Assembly: GCF_001044235.1 (NCBI RefSeq)
Contig: NZ_JYNL01000020.1
Location: 162,096 to 226,095 of the forward strand
Origin: Mycolicibacterium chlorophenolicum
GTDB lineage: Bacteria; Actinomycetota; Actinomycetes; Mycobacteriales; Mycobacteriaceae
Length of the DNA stretch: 64,000 nt
Direction: 5' to 3'
Part shown: positions 1-11,342 of the stretch, one piece after another
How the letters are laid out: every line of letters begins with the position of its first letter
How positions within the stretch are numbered: the stretch's first letter is position 1
The notes under the pieces: model-generated
What the model was told of the DNA's origin: nothing
Seen by the model: the letters and a program-made list of their open reading frames with translations, nothing else
Databases searched by the model: none
Made by a program: the position numbers and the translations under genes

Positions 1-798
1 GCCGCCGTCGTCGAGCGCAAGAACCGCGCCGCGCAGAGTGCGGGGGTGTGGACCCGCTGCGCCCCCAACGGCATGGTGTACCTGACCGCGCTGATGCCGC
101 TGTCCCAGGGCATCGGGGTGTACGCCGCGTTGAAGCGGGAGGCCGACACCACCGCCGATGGACGCCCCCGCGGGCAGGTCATGACCGACACCCTCTACGA
201 GCGGGTCACCGCCCGCCCCGCCGACACCCCATCGCCGGTCGCGCTGAACCTCGTGCTGGCCGACACCACCCTGTTCGGGGAGGACGACGCCCCCGGCTGG
301 GTCGACGGGTACGGCCCGGTCCCGGCCGTCGTGGTGCGCGACCTCGTCTCCGATGCCGTCGCCGATGAGGACGCCAAGGCCACACTGCGGCGGCTGTACC
401 GGCACCCCTCCAGCGGGCAACTCATGCAGATGGAGAGCAAGGCGCGGCTGTTCCCGAAAGGGTTGGCCGCGTTCATCGGGCTGCGTGACCAGACCTGCCG
501 CACCCCCTACTGCAACGCCCCGATCCGCCACCACGACCACGCCACCCCCGCCCGAGATGGCGGAAAGACCAGCGGGCTCAACGGTCTCGGCGGCTGTGAA
601 GCCTGCAACTACGCCAAAGAAGCCCCCGGCTGGCAGGTCGTCACCACCGACACCGGCGGTAGGCACACCGCCACCTACCGAACCCCCACCGGCGCGACCT
701 ACCACTCCACCGCACCACCACTACCCGGACCCACCCGACGACACAGCGCGATCGAGGCCAGGCTCAGCATCATGCTCGCCCACCACCGGGCGGCTTGA
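1..798 (+). CDS. HNH endonuclease / DUF222 (13E12 repeat family) protein, C-terminal part
   Basis: The reading frame is open from base 1, so the N-terminus lies outside the window; the stop is TGA at 796-798. The visible 265 residues end in an HNH nuclease-type zinc finger: CRTPYC, then HHDHATP, GGKTS, N and CEACNYAKE, the usual layout of the HNH module in mycobacterial 13E12/DUF222 proteins. The upstream part would be the DUF222 region. These proteins occur in many copies per mycobacterial genome and are often tied to mobile or duplicated DNA, but no terminal repeats are visible here. DNA cleavage is inferred from the family only. Confidence 0.8.
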   Translation, partial: AAVVERKNRAAQSAGVWTRCAPNGMVYLTALMPLSQGIGVYAALKREADTTADGRPRGQVMTDTLYERVTARPADTPSPVALNLVLADTTLFGEDDAPGWVDGYGPVPAVVVRDLVSDAVADEDAKATLRRLYRHPSSGQLMQMESKARLFPKGLAAFIGLRDQTCRTPYCNAPIRHHDHATPARDGGKTSGLNGLGGCEACNYAKEAPGWQVVTTDTGGRHTATYRTPTGATYHSTAPPLPGPTRRHSAIEARLSIMLAHHRAA

Positions 799-830
799 CG
801 CGGTCTCACCCGAAGACGGCTGCCGCGCCG

Positions 831-836
831 TACATT
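831..836 (+). promoter_or_regulatory. -10 box TACATT of a possible leaderless promoter
   Basis: TACATT fits the mycobacterial TANNNT -10 consensus and ends six bases before the ATG at 843. A transcript would therefore begin at or next to the start codon. No Shine-Dalgarno sequence is visible upstream of that ATG, which agrees with leaderless translation. No clear -35 box was seen. Confidence 0.4.
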
Positions 837-842
837 ACGGAC

Positions 843-2048
843 ATGCAGACTCCCACCGTGCTGATCAACGGTGCCGGCATCGCGGGGCCGGCGCTGGCAT
901 TCTGGCTGAGCCGCAAGGGTTACCGCGTGATCGTGCTCGAGATCGCGCCGGGCATCCGGCCGGGCGGGCAGACGGTTGATCTGCGGGGCTCCGGTGGTGA
1001 CGTCGTCGAACGGATGGGCCTTCTCGACCAGATGAAGGCCCGGGCCCTCGAGCAGAAGGGCGCGGCGTGGGTCCGGTCCGACGGCAGTCGGCGCGCCCAG
1101 ATGCCGGTGACCGCATTCCACGGCAACGGGCTGGTGTCCAAGCTGGAGATCCTGCGCGGTGATCTGGCCACCGTGTTGTACGAGGCCACCCGAGGGGACG
1201 TCGACTACCGGTTCGGCGCGACCATCGCAGCGCTCGAGCAGACGACCGACTGCGTGGTCGTGACGCTCGCCGACGGCAACCGCCTGCCCGTCGACCTGGT
1301 CGTGGGCGCCGACGGACCGCACTCAGCGGTACGCCGAATCGCCTTCGGCCCTGAGGAGCGGTTCGTCCGGCCGATCGGCGGCTACAACGCGTGGTTCTCC
1401 GCGCCCGACACCGTCGGCCTCGACGGCTGGTTTCTGCTGTATCAGGCACCCGGCGGCCTGAACGCGTCGATGCGTCCCTCGCACGACCCATCGATCGCCA
1501 AGGCGGGCTTGGCCTTTCAGTCCAAGCCGCTGGACTACGACCGCCACGACACCGATGCGCAGCGGCAGCTCCTCGTCGAACGGTTCGCCGGTGCGGGCTG
1601 GCACTGCGACGCGCTACTCGCCGCGGCCGCCGACGCCGACGACTTCTACTTCGACGCCTTCGCCCAGGTGCACATGCCGACCTGGGCGTCGGGACGCGTC
1701 ACCCTGGTCGGCGACGCCGGCTACTGCGCGTCACCGCTTTCCGGCATGGGCACCAGCCTGGCGCTGGTCGGCGCCTACGTGCTGGCCGGTGAACTCGGCG
1801 CGGCCGACCGGTTCGACGCCGCCCACCTCGCCGCGGCGCTCGCCCGCTACGAGGCGGTGATGCGGCCCTACGTCGACCGGTGCCAGGACCTGCCCAGCGG
1901 CATCGACCGCTATGCACCGATGCGGGAGTCCGACATCGCGATCACCGCGGCGGTGATGAAGTGGATGCAGCGCTGGCCGTTCCGCCCGATCGTCGAGAAG
2001 ATGTGGTTCCAGACGGCCGCGTCGATGACGCTGCCCGATTACCTCTGA
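843..2048 (+). CDS. FAD-dependent monooxygenase (PHBH/RebC-like)
   Basis: 401 residues. The N-terminus has the Rossmann FAD site GAGIAG (residues 10-15), then an ADGPHSAVR segment (the DG motif shared by FAD/NADPH sites) and GDAGYCASPLSGMG (the GD motif binding the FAD ribityl chain). This is the class A flavoprotein hydroxylase layout, which inserts oxygen into an aromatic or polyketide-like substrate using NAD(P)H. The substrate is unknown. An in-frame ATG lies 16 codons upstream at the preceding gene's stop, but family proteins begin close to the GxGxxG strand and a -10-like box sits just upstream, so ATG 843 is preferred. It converges on the citE-like gene with five bases between stops. 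Confidence 0.85.
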   Translation: MQTPTVLINGAGIAGPALAFWLSRKGYRVIVLEIAPGIRPGGQTVDLRGSGGDVVERMGLLDQMKARALEQKGAAWVRSDGSRRAQMPVTAFHGNGLVSKLEILRGDLATVLYEATRGDVDYRFGATIAALEQTTDCVVVTLADGNRLPVDLVVGADGPHSAVRRIAFGPEERFVRPIGGYNAWFSAPDTVGLDGWFLLYQAPGGLNASMRPSHDPSIAKAGLAFQSKPLDYDRHDTDAQRQLLVERFAGAGWHCDALLAAAADADDFYFDAFAQVHMPTWASGRVTLVGDAGYCASPLSGMGTSLALVGAYVLAGELGAADRFDAAHLAAALARYEAVMRPYVDRCQDLPSGIDRYAPMRESDIAITAAVMKWMQRWPFRPIVEKMWFQTAASMTLPDYL

Positions 2049-2053
2049 CCGCG

Positions 2054-2893
2054 TCAGACCAGACCGAACGTCGCCGCCCGATCGAGGACCGCTTCCGCAC
2101 GCGCCCGGGTGGGACCCGCACTGCCATCATAGGAATCCGTCGGCGCATCCAGGCGTGCGAGCGTCAGTCGCGCCTCCTCGATCTCGCCGGGTGACGGACT
2201 CAGCAGCGTGTTGACCGTCTCCGCGTGGCCGTCGTCCAGGCACAGCCGGCCGGTCATCCCGGCGGCCTTGGCGACCTCGGTGTCCCGCGCCAGGTGGCGG
2301 GCCTGATCGCGCAACGTGGGGCCGTCGATCGGTGCGGGCAGCCCCGCGGCCCTACTGGCGATCACCAGGCGGGCACGCGGATAGGCCAACACCGCCGGGT
2401 CCGCGCACATCCCGGTATCGCGTCGAAAATCGCCGATTCCGAACGCAATTCGGGCGCACGAGCGCGCGATCTCCAGCGCCGACTCGATGCCCAGGGCCGA
2501 TTCGACCAGCGCGACCACGGGCATGCCGGGCGGCAACTGCTCCGCGGTCGAGACGACGTCGCGCGCCGATTCGGACTTGGCGAGCATCACCCCCGACAGG
2601 CCGGGCGTCGCCGCCACAGCGGTGAGGTCGGCCCGCCAGTCCGGTGTCCCCGCGCTGCTGATCCGCACCCACGCGCGTCCGCCCTGCTGCAGGAAGTCGG
2701 CCACGGCGTGGCGGCCGGCCGGCTTCTCCGCGTCCGGCAGACCGTCTTCGACGTCGAGCACGAGCACGTCCGCTGCATGCGAGTCTGCCGCGTCGAAACC
2801 CGGCCGTCCCGGGCGCAGCAGCCATGTGCGGGCCACCGACCAGTGTGGCCGGCGGGTGCATTCGACCGGAGAGAAGACCGTCACCTCACCCAT
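2054..2893 (-). CDS. HpcH/HpaI aldolase / citrate lyase beta (CitE-like) protein
   Basis: 279 residues. The sequence follows the CitE-like TIM barrel: an early VLDVEDGLPDAEKP segment (acidic metal-binding region), the arginine in WVRIS, GVMLAKSES, VALVESALGIESA with the metal-binding glutamate, and FGIGDF. Members cleave or form C-C bonds in acyl-CoA or 2-keto acid substrates with Mg2+; CitE-like proteins outside citrate lyase often act as malyl- or citramalyl-CoA lyases. It is the last gene of the leftward nusB block. Its start is uncertain because no clear ribosome site precedes ATG 2893; ATG 2932 in frame is an alternative. The substrate cannot be assigned. Confidence 0.75.
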   Translation of the reverse strand: MGEVTVFSPVECTRRPHWSVARTWLLRPGRPGFDAADSHAADVLVLDVEDGLPDAEKPAGRHAVADFLQQGGRAWVRISSAGTPDWRADLTAVAATPGLSGVMLAKSESARDVVSTAEQLPPGMPVVALVESALGIESALEIARSCARIAFGIGDFRRDTGMCADPAVLAYPRARLVIASRAAGLPAPIDGPTLRDQARHLARDTEVAKAAGMTGRLCLDDGHAETVNTLLSPSPGEIEEARLTLARLDAPTDSYDGSAGPTRARAEAVLDRAATFGLV

Positions 2894-2937
2894 GCTCGCG
2901 GCGGCCGGTGATCGACGCCATATTGCGCACATTTTGT

Positions 2938-3483
2938 TCACAGTGCGCGCGAGAGCACCCGGCCGAACTGCAGCAGTCGCTGCATCTGCGCCAATCCGCC
3001 GTTGTCGACGGACTTCACGAACCGGAACGACTCGCAGTAGACGTCGGTCTCGGTCGCGGACTTCTGCCGGGACCGCACGATCAGCTGCGTGTAGAGGCGC
3101 AACGTCACCTCCGCCAACCGGCGGGTGCCGTCGCTGAGCACGTCGTACTCGGTGGACAGCACCTGATCGGTGATGGTGGACAACAGGATCGAGCGCACCG
3201 AGGCCAGCAGGACACGCCGCGGCTCCCCGCCGTCCACGTCGCCGGACACGTCGTCGTCGGCGCGCCACATGATCAGCCGCTGGCCGTCGGTGACCATCAC
3301 CTCCTGCCAGAGCGCTTCGCCCCACGGTTCCTCGGTGAAACCACGGGACATCACGAAAGACCGGATCGCGGCCGGGTCGACGACCGAACGGAGCTGGTCC
3401 AACGCCAGATCGGGATCACGCAGATAGACCCGCGCCGCCTCGCTGACACTCGAGTACGGAGCCCAGTCCTGCGGCGCGCCCAT
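2938..3483 (-). CDS. Conserved hypothetical protein (Rv2532c-like position)
   Basis: 181 residues with no domain I can name. It directly follows nusB, its ATG sharing one base with the nusB TGA, so the two are probably translationally coupled. The same position in M. tuberculosis is held by Rv2532c, a conserved hypothetical. The protein is soluble, with a region near its N-terminus (YSSVSEAARVYLRDPDLALD) and a central TGase-free alpha/beta pattern; there is no signal peptide or membrane segment. The co-occurrence with nusB and efp suggests a housekeeping role, but this is inference from position only. Confidence 0.75.
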   Translation of the reverse strand: MGAPQDWAPYSSVSEAARVYLRDPDLALDQLRSVVDPAAIRSFVMSRGFTEEPWGEALWQEVMVTDGQRLIMWRADDDVSGDVDGGEPRRVLLASVRSILLSTITDQVLSTEYDVLSDGTRRLAEVTLRLYTQLIVRSRQKSATETDVYCESFRFVKSVDNGGLAQMQRLLQFGRVLSRAL

Positions 3484-3974
3484 CAGCCGGGGCTGCTGTC
3501 CCCACCGGTGCGCACCGCCGCCGCGGCCGCGCGGATCTGCGGCGTCACCAGCATGACCTGGCCGAGCACTCCGTTGACGAAACCGGGTGAGTCGTCGGTG
3601 GACAGCTGCTTGGCCAACTCGACCGCCTCGTCGACGGCCACCGGTTCCGGGACGTCCTCGGCGTGCAGAAGCTCCCACACCGCGACCCGCAGGATCGCGC
3701 GGTCCACGGCCGGCAGGCGGTCGAGCGTCCAGCCCTGCAGGTGCGACGAGATCAGATCGTCGACGTGGGCCTGGTGCTCGGTGACGCCGCGCGCGACCGA
3801 CACCGTGTACGGATTCAGGGGTGCGACATCGTGGTCGGACTGCTTCTCCGCCAACGTGTTTCGCCCCTCGGCGACCTCGGCGGGGGTCAGTCCGCGGGCC
3901 TCTGCCTCGAACAGCAGATCCACCGCGCGCTTACGGGCCTGGTGCCGGCCCCGGTCCCCTCTCCGGTCAGCCAT
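3483..3974 (-). CDS. nusB: Transcription antitermination factor NusB
   Basis: 163 residues, near the usual mycobacterial length. Typical NusB features are the arginine-rich start [19 protein letters not shown], the helix containing [19 protein letters not shown], and [27 protein letters not shown], which is the family signature close to the C-terminus. NusB binds boxA RNA together with NusE (S10) and supports rRNA transcription antitermination in the cytoplasm. It sits downstream of efp and upstream of the Rv2532c-like gene in one leftward operon. An upstream out-of-frame ATG overlapping the efp stop would give only 15 codons (see the repeat at 3963-4014). Confidence 0.95.
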   Translation of the reverse strand: MADRRGDRGRHQARKRAVDLLFEAEARGLTPAEVAEGRNTLAEKQSDHDVAPLNPYTVSVARGVTEHQAHVDDLISSHLQGWTLDRLPAVDRAILRVAVWELLHAEDVPEPVAVDEAVELAKQLSTDDSPGFVNGVLGQVMLVTPQIRAAAAAVRTGGDSSPG

Positions 3975-4014
3975 CCCGTCGCTCCGCTGCGCTCCGCTCG
4001 CCCCGGTCAGCCAT
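3963..4014. repeat. Direct repeat spanning the efp stop and the nusB start
   Basis: The 12-mer CCGGTCAGCCAT occurs at 3963-3974 and again at 4003-4014, 40 bases apart. The left copy contains the nusB start codon (leftward ATGGCTGACCGG), the right copy the last codon and stop of efp. Between them GCTCCGCT occurs twice, at 3981-3988 and 3991-3998. The right copy supplies an ATG at 4014 that is out of frame with nusB and terminates after 15 codons inside nusB. It looks like a short duplication, or a coupling/leader element. Confidence 0.6.
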
Positions 4015-4570
4015 TGACCCTTCCCAGGTAGCTGCCGTCACGCGAGTCGACCTTGAGCTTGTCGCCGGTGTTGATGAACAGCGGCACCTGGATCTCGGCA
4101 CCGGTCTCCAGCGTCGCGGGCTTGGTGCCGGCGCTGGAGCGGTCCCCCTGCAGGCCCGGCTCGGTATGGCTGACCAGCAGTTCGACCGTCACCGGCAATT
4201 CCAGGTACAGCGCCGTGCCGTCGTGGAACGCGATCTGCACCGGCATGCCCTCGAGCAGGAAGCCGGCCAGCCGCCCGACCAGCGCCTCGGGCAGCGGGTG
4301 CTGCTCGTAGTCCTCGGAGTCCATGAACACGAAGTCCGAGCCGTCGCGGTACAGGTAGGTGGCATCGCGCCGGTCGACGGTCGCGGTCTCGACCTTCACC
4401 CCGGCGTTGTAGGTCTTGTCGACGACCTTGCCGGACACCACGTTCTTGAGCTTGGTCCGCACGAAGGCCGGGCCCTTGCCGGGCTTGACGTGCTGGAACT
4501 CGACGATCTGCCACAGCTGGCCGTCGATCTGCAGGACGAGCCCATTCTTGAAGTCGGCGGTCGATGCCAC
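4007..4570 (-). CDS. efp: Translation elongation factor P
   Basis: 187 residues, the normal EF-P length. It starts with GTG ([10 protein letters not shown] follows). Domain I carries [16 protein letters not shown], the loop whose tip lysine (KPGKG) enters the peptidyl-transferase centre; domains II/III follow with FMDSEDYEQ and the EF-P signature near the end ([19 protein letters not shown]). EF-P rescues ribosomes stalled at polyproline stretches. It lies between pepQ and nusB, the conserved mycobacterial order. A lysine at the loop tip is seen, but no modifying enzyme gene is present in this window. Confidence 0.97.
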   Translation of the reverse strand: MASTADFKNGLVLQIDGQLWQIVEFQHVKPGKGPAFVRTKLKNVVSGKVVDKTYNAGVKVETATVDRRDATYLYRDGSDFVFMDSEDYEQHPLPEALVGRLAGFLLEGMPVQIAFHDGTALYLELPVTVELLVSHTEPGLQGDRSSAGTKPATLETGAEIQVPLFINTGDKLKVDSRDGSYLGRVNG

Positions 4571-4591
4571 GGTGGGTTGTACTCCTAGCTT

Positions 4592-5677
4592 CTAGAGGAT
4601 CACCAGGTCCTTGCCGAACCTGGTCAGTAGTTCGGGGCCGTCCGGGGTGACCGCCAGCGTGTCCTCGATGCGGACGCCGCCGCGGTCGGGCAGGTAGACA
4701 CCGGGCTCGACGGTCACAGCGGAGCCAGCAAGCAGTGTACCGGCGGCAGTGGCATTGATTCCGGGCGCTTCGTGGATCTGCAGGCCCACGCCGTGGCCGA
4801 GGCCGTGGCCGAAGTTCTCGGCGTAGCCGGCGTCGGCGATGACCTGCCGGGACGCCGCGTCGACGTCCTTGCACGGCACCCCGGGCGCCAGGGCGTCGCG
4901 GCCGGCCTGCTGCGCCGCCGCGACCAGTGAGTAGATGTCACGCTGCCACTGCGCCACCGGCGCCAGCGCGAACGTGCGCGTCATGTCGGAGTGGTAGCCG
5001 CCGACCAGCGCACCGAAGTCGATCTTGACGAAGTCGCCGGCGGCGAGGACGGCGTCGGTCGGCCGGTGGTGCGGTATCGCCGAATTCGCCCCGGTCGCCA
5101 CGATCGTCTCGAACGACGCCCCATCCGCGCCGTGCGCGAGCATCAGCGCCTCGAGGTCGTTGCGCACCTCTTTCTCTGTGCGCCCGGCCCGCAGGCCGCC
5201 GTGCTCCACCAGATCCTGCAGCGCGGCGTCGGCCGTGTGGCAGGCGAGCCGCAGCAGCGCGAGTTCGCCGTCGTCCTTGACTTCGCGCAGCGCCTCGACC
5301 GCGCCGGGCGCGCGGGTGAACTCGACCTGCTCCCCCGCCGCCCGGGCCAGCGCGGTGAACGCGTCGACGGTCACCACATGACTCTCGAACCCGAGCTTGC
5401 GCACCCCCGCGGCGGCGGCCCTGGCCGCCAGGTGCGGCCCGCACGCCCGTTCGATCACGACCTCGGCGTCGGGCGCCTGCGCGGCCGCCTGGGTGCGGTA
5501 GCGCCCGTCGGTGGCGAGCACCGGCGTGTCGTCGTCGGCGAGGATCAGCAGCGCCGCGTTGGACCCGGTGAATCCGGACAGGTAGCGAACGTTGACCAGG
5601 TCTGTTACCAGCATGGCGTCCAGCTGGGCGTCGGCCAGACGCAGCCGCAACCGCTGGCGGCGGGCAGAAACTGTCAC
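4592..5677 (-). CDS. pepQ: Xaa-Pro aminopeptidase / M24 metallopeptidase
   Basis: 361 residues, GTG start. The N-terminal creatinase-like domain (about residues 1-125) is followed by the pita-bread peptidase domain. Metal ligands are visible: Asp in KIDFGALVGGYHSDMTRTF (two aspartates), His in FGHGLGHGVGLQIHEAP, and glutamates in VEPGVYL and RIEDTLAV. It removes residues before proline from peptides in the cytoplasm using a dinuclear metal centre. Position directly upstream of efp matches Rv2535c (annotated pepQ) in M. tuberculosis. Whether it is an aminopeptidase P or a prolidase cannot be settled from sequence alone. Confidence 0.9.
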   Translation of the reverse strand: MTVSARRQRLRLRLADAQLDAMLVTDLVNVRYLSGFTGSNAALLILADDDTPVLATDGRYRTQAAAQAPDAEVVIERACGPHLAARAAAAGVRKLGFESHVVTVDAFTALARAAGEQVEFTRAPGAVEALREVKDDGELALLRLACHTADAALQDLVEHGGLRAGRTEKEVRNDLEALMLAHGADGASFETIVATGANSAIPHHRPTDAVLAAGDFVKIDFGALVGGYHSDMTRTFALAPVAQWQRDIYSLVAAAQQAGRDALAPGVPCKDVDAASRQVIADAGYAENFGHGLGHGVGLQIHEAPGINATAAGTLLAGSAVTVEPGVYLPDRGGVRIEDTLAVTPDGPELLTRFGKDLVIL

Positions 5678-5710
5678 GACGGCTGACGCTACTCGCTAAG
5701 GTGAGGCCCC

Positions 5711-8050
<2,340 letters not shown>

Positions 8051-8051
<1 letters not shown>

Positions 8052-9265
8052 CAGCCCGACGCCCTGACCCCGTCGGCGGCCGGCTCGCGCTGGGCGACGG
8101 CGCGCAGGTAGGCGTCGATGTTGGTCCGTGTCTCGGTCAGGGAGTCCCCGCCGAACTTCTCCAGCGCGGCGCGGGCGAGCACCAGCGCGACCATCGTCTC
8201 GACGACGACGCCGGCAGCGGGGACCGCGCAGACATCGGAGCGCTGGTGGATCGCGACCGCTTCCTCACCGGTCGCCATGTCGATGGTGGCCAGGGCGCGC
8301 GGCACCGTGGAGATCGGCTTCATCGCCGCGCGGACCCGCACCGGCAGTCCGTTGGTCATGCCGCCCTCCAGCCCGCCGGCGCGATTGGTCGAGCGGATCA
8401 CCCCGTCGGGGCCGGGATAGATCTCGTCGTGGGCGACGCTGCCGCGGCGGCGTGCCGTCTCGAAGCCGTCGCCGATCTCCACACCCTTGATCGCCTGAAT
8501 GCCCATCACCGCGGCGGCCAGCTGGCTGTCCAGCCGGTTCTCCCCGCTGGTGAACGAGCCCAGCCCGACGGGCAGGCCGTGCGCCACCACCTCGACGACG
8601 CCGCCGAGGGTGTCGCCGTCGCGTTTGGCCGCCTCGATCTCGGCGATCATCAGCGCCTCACTGGCCGGGTCGAACGCGCGCACCGGGCTGGCGTCGATCG
8701 CGGCGAGATCACCGGGAAGGGGCGGCGGTCCGTCGTAGGGGGTCGACGCACCGATGGAGACGACGTGCGAGACGACCTCGACCCCGAGGGCCTGCCGCAG
8801 GAAAGCCCGCGCGACGGTGCCCGCGGCCACCCGCGCGGCGGTCTCGCGGGCGCTGGCGCGCTCGAGCACCGGCCGGGCGTCGTCGAACCCGTACTTCAAC
8901 ATGCCGGCGTAGTCGGCGTGGCCGGGTCGCGGCCTGGTCAGCGGCGCGTTGCGGGCGGCGCTGTCGGCCAGCGCGGCCGGGTCGACGGGGTCGGGAGCCA
9001 TCACGGTCTCCCACTTCGGCCACTCGGTGTTGCCGATCTCGATGGCGATGGGACCGCCCAGCGTCACGCCGTGCCGCAACCCGGCGAGCATCGTCACCTG
9101 GTCCTGCTCGAACTTCATCCGGGCGCCGCGGCCGTATCCGAGGCGCCGGCGCGCCAGCTGGTCGGCGATGTCGGACGACGTCACCTCGACGCCGGCGACC
9201 ATGCCCTCGACCATCGCCACCAGCGCCCGGCCGTGGGATTCCCCTGCTGTCGTCCATCGCAACAC
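8051..9265 (-). CDS. aroC: Chorismate synthase
   Basis: 404 residues starting at GTG 9265 ([16 protein letters not shown] follows, the conserved N-terminus of the family). It turns EPSP into chorismate and needs reduced FMN. Other conserved blocks are [17 protein letters not shown], the [15 protein letters not shown] region, the [18 protein letters not shown] helix, and [20 protein letters not shown] near the C-terminus. The frame stays open far upstream of the start, but that extension is compositionally a shadow. It leads the aroC-aroK-aroB operon. Confidence 0.97.
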
Positions 9266-9315
9266 GTGTCCCAGTTTCGCATGACGCGCGCCGAGGCCGA
9301 AAAACGGCGATCGTC

Positions 9316-10056
9316 TCAGCGCAGCGCCGGCACCGCGCGCAGCCAGGCCAGCACCGGCGGGGCCACCTGCGGGAGCGCCGACTCGGCGACGATCCAGTGC
9401 GGCAGCCCGGGGTGGATCTGGTGTTGCGCACCGTAGCGCGCCGCGATGCGACGCGACATCCACGGTGCGACACTGCGGTCCCGGCCGGCGCTGACACACA
9501 GCACCGGGCAGGTGACGGCCGCGGCCGGCACCCGCACGATGGGCGCACCGACCATCATCTGCCGGAACACCCGGCCGGAGTCGCGGACGAACTCCGGGAT
9601 CAGCCGATCCTGTTCGGCGGCGCACAACCCTCGAAGCGGCAGTGCGCGCATGACGTCCGCAGAGGGCAGGAACGGACGGCCCGCGGCCACGGCCGGCATC
9701 GACGGCACGAAACGCGGCAGCGCCCGCAGTTGCGGCCACAGCACGCCGGGCGGCACCGAGGCCAGCAGCACCGCAGCCAGGGGCTGCCGCGCCGCGGCCA
9801 CCTTCTGGGCGAGCAGTCCACCCAAGCTGTGGCCGACGACGACCGCCGGTTCGCCGATCGCGTCGTAGGCGGCCAGCGCGGCGTCGACCATCTCGGCGAT
9901 GCCGGTGCGCGTCAGGGTGGCGTCGTCGGACGGGTCGCGGCCCGGCAGCGCCGGGACGTGGCAGACGAATCCGGCGTCGTCGAGGACCTTCGTCCACGGC
10001 TGCATCAGGGACGGCCGACTGAACAGACCGTGCAGAACGAGGACCGGTGAGGACAT
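9316..10056 (-). CDS. Alpha/beta hydrolase
   Basis: 246 residues. The sequence begins with strand [12 protein letters not shown] (oxyanion HG), carries the nucleophile elbow [13 protein letters not shown] (GHSLG, serine about residue 85), and ends with a GLPHWIVAE segment whose histidine completes the triad; the acid is probably in [13 protein letters not shown]. It is a soluble enzyme of lipase/esterase type with unknown substrate. It lies between aroC and the prepilin peptidase, all leftward with gaps of 38-50 bases. There is no signal peptide. Confidence 0.85.
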   Translation of the reverse strand: MSSPVLVLHGLFSRPSLMQPWTKVLDDAGFVCHVPALPGRDPSDDATLTRTGIAEMVDAALAAYDAIGEPAVVVGHSLGGLLAQKVAAARQPLAAVLLASVPPGVLWPQLRALPRFVPSMPAVAAGRPFLPSADVMRALPLRGLCAAEQDRLIPEFVRDSGRVFRQMMVGAPIVRVPAAAVTCPVLCVSAGRDRSVAPWMSRRIAARYGAQHQIHPGLPHWIVAESALPQVAPPVLAWLRAVPALR

Positions 10057-10094
10057 CACGGTCCGAGTATCGCGACGGAACGGGTCGGGGGCGA

Positions 10095-10529
10095 TTACCC
10101 CGGAGGTAGGGCCGCCGCGACGGCGACGGCGGCCGCCAGACACATCGACGGACCGTGCGGCACCGCCGCCCGCGACCCGCGCGCGAGACGGGCCGCGCCC
10201 CACAGCCCGGTCAGCAGCGAGGCGCCGATCGCGCACAGCGCCCACGCCTGCACACCGAACGCACCGGTCAACGCGCCGATGCCGATCGCCAGTTTGACGT
10301 CGCCGGCGCCCAGCGCCGTCGGCGAGCGCAGGTGCACGATCGCGTAGATGCCGGTCAGTGCGAGCGCGCCGAGCGTCGCCGGCACGCCACGTCCGGCCAC
10401 CGCCGCGACCGTGAGGATCACCACCGCACCCGGCACGGTGAGCCGGTTCGGCAGCCTGCGCCGGCGAAAGTCGTACGCGCTCAACGCGATCAGCCACACC
10501 GCCACGGCGACGGCAGCCGTCTCCCCCAC
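10095..10529 (-). CDS. Prepilin peptidase-like A24 membrane protease
   Basis: 144 residues, mostly hydrophobic. Both catalytic aspartate motifs of the TadV/PilD C-terminal family are present: [13 protein letters not shown] in the first cytoplasmic loop and GAGDVKL (GxGD). It would cleave and mature type IV or Flp-type prepilins at the membrane. It lacks the N-methylation domain of full-length PilD, so it is of the short TadV type. M. tuberculosis has Rv2551c in the same place next to aroE. No pilin or Tad secretion genes are in this window, so its substrate is encoded elsewhere or unknown. Confidence 0.85.
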   Translation of the reverse strand: MGETAAVAVAVWLIALSAYDFRRRRLPNRLTVPGAVVILTVAAVAGRGVPATLGALALTGIYAIVHLRSPTALGAGDVKLAIGIGALTGAFGVQAWALCAIGASLLTGLWGAARLARGSRAAVPHGPSMCLAAAVAVAAALPPG

Positions 10530-10538
10530 CGTCTGAGG

Positions 10539-11342
10539 CTAAGGCACGTCGAGCGCCGCCCTCATCGCCTCTTTCGGCGCGGGCATGCCGGTGAACAACT
10601 CCACCTGGCTGAACGCCTGGTTCAGCAGCATCTGCAGCCCGCTGATCACCCGCCCGCCCCGGGCGCCGACCGCCGCGGCCAGCGGGGTGGGCCACGGATC
10701 GTAGATCGCGTCGAGCAGCGCCGGCGTGGCGGCCAGCGCGGCGGCGTAGGGAGCCACGGCGTCGGCGGGAACGGTGTTGACCACGATGTCCACGCCGGCG
10801 GCGGTGTCGGCCAGCGAGTCGGCGCGGATGTCGCAGAAGTCGGTGGCCAGCCCGCAGCGCCGCGCGAGATCGAGCACGCCGGCGGCCCTGCCGGGGTCGC
10901 GGGCGGTGACGGTGACGTGCCGGGTGCCGCGGGCGGTGAGTCCGGCGACGACAGCGGGCGCGGTTCCGCCCGACCCGACGACCATCGCGCGATCGGTCCG
11001 GACGTCGGCGAGCGCGCCCACCACCCCGTCGACGTCGGTGTTGTCGGCGAGCCAGCCCGCCGCCGAACGCACCAGCGTGTTGGCCGATCCGACCAGCCGG
11101 GCCCGTTCGGTGGCCTCGTCGGCGAACCACAGCGCGGCGAACTTGCCCGGCATCGTCACCGATACCCCGACCCACTCGGGCCCGAAACCGGCCACCACGG
11201 CGGGCAACTGCTCAGCGGTGCATTCGATCCGGTCGTAGGTCCAGCCCTCGAGGCCGAGCGCCCGGTACGCCGCCAGGTGCAGCTGCGGGGACCGGGAGTG
11301 TGCGATCGGCGAGCCCAGAACCCCGGCCCGTCGAGCCCTCAT
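10539..11342 (-). CDS. aroE: Shikimate dehydrogenase
   Basis: 267 residues. Shikimate-binding motifs GVLGSPIAHSRSPQLHLAAY and VSVTMPGKFAA (catalytic lysine in the conserved PGK/PxK site), DNTDVDG, the NADP Rossmann loop VVGSGGTAPAVVA, and GLQMLLNQAFSQVELFTG near the end all fit AroE. It reduces 3-dehydroshikimate to shikimate. The ATG overlaps the mltG stop by four bases. Together with aroC, aroK and aroB in the same window it gives four of the seven shikimate steps; no aroQ is present here. Confidence 0.95.
   Translation of the reverse strand: MRARRAGVLGSPIAHSRSPQLHLAAYRALGLEGWTYDRIECTAEQLPAVVAGFGPEWVGVSVTMPGKFAALWFADEATERARLVGSANTLVRSAAGWLADNTDVDGVVGALADVRTDRAMVVGSGGTAPAVVAGLTARGTRHVTVTARDPGRAAGVLDLARRCGLATDFCDIRADSLADTAAGVDIVVNTVPADAVAPYAAALAATPALLDAIYDPWPTPLAAAVGARGGRVISGLQMLLNQAFSQVELFTGMPAPKEAMRAALDVP

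Noticed and set aside
9316..11175. A 619-residue frame extending the alpha/beta hydrolase upstream
   Set aside because: The extension overlaps the prepilin peptidase and aroE genes in the wrong frame; the hydrolase begins at ATG 10056.
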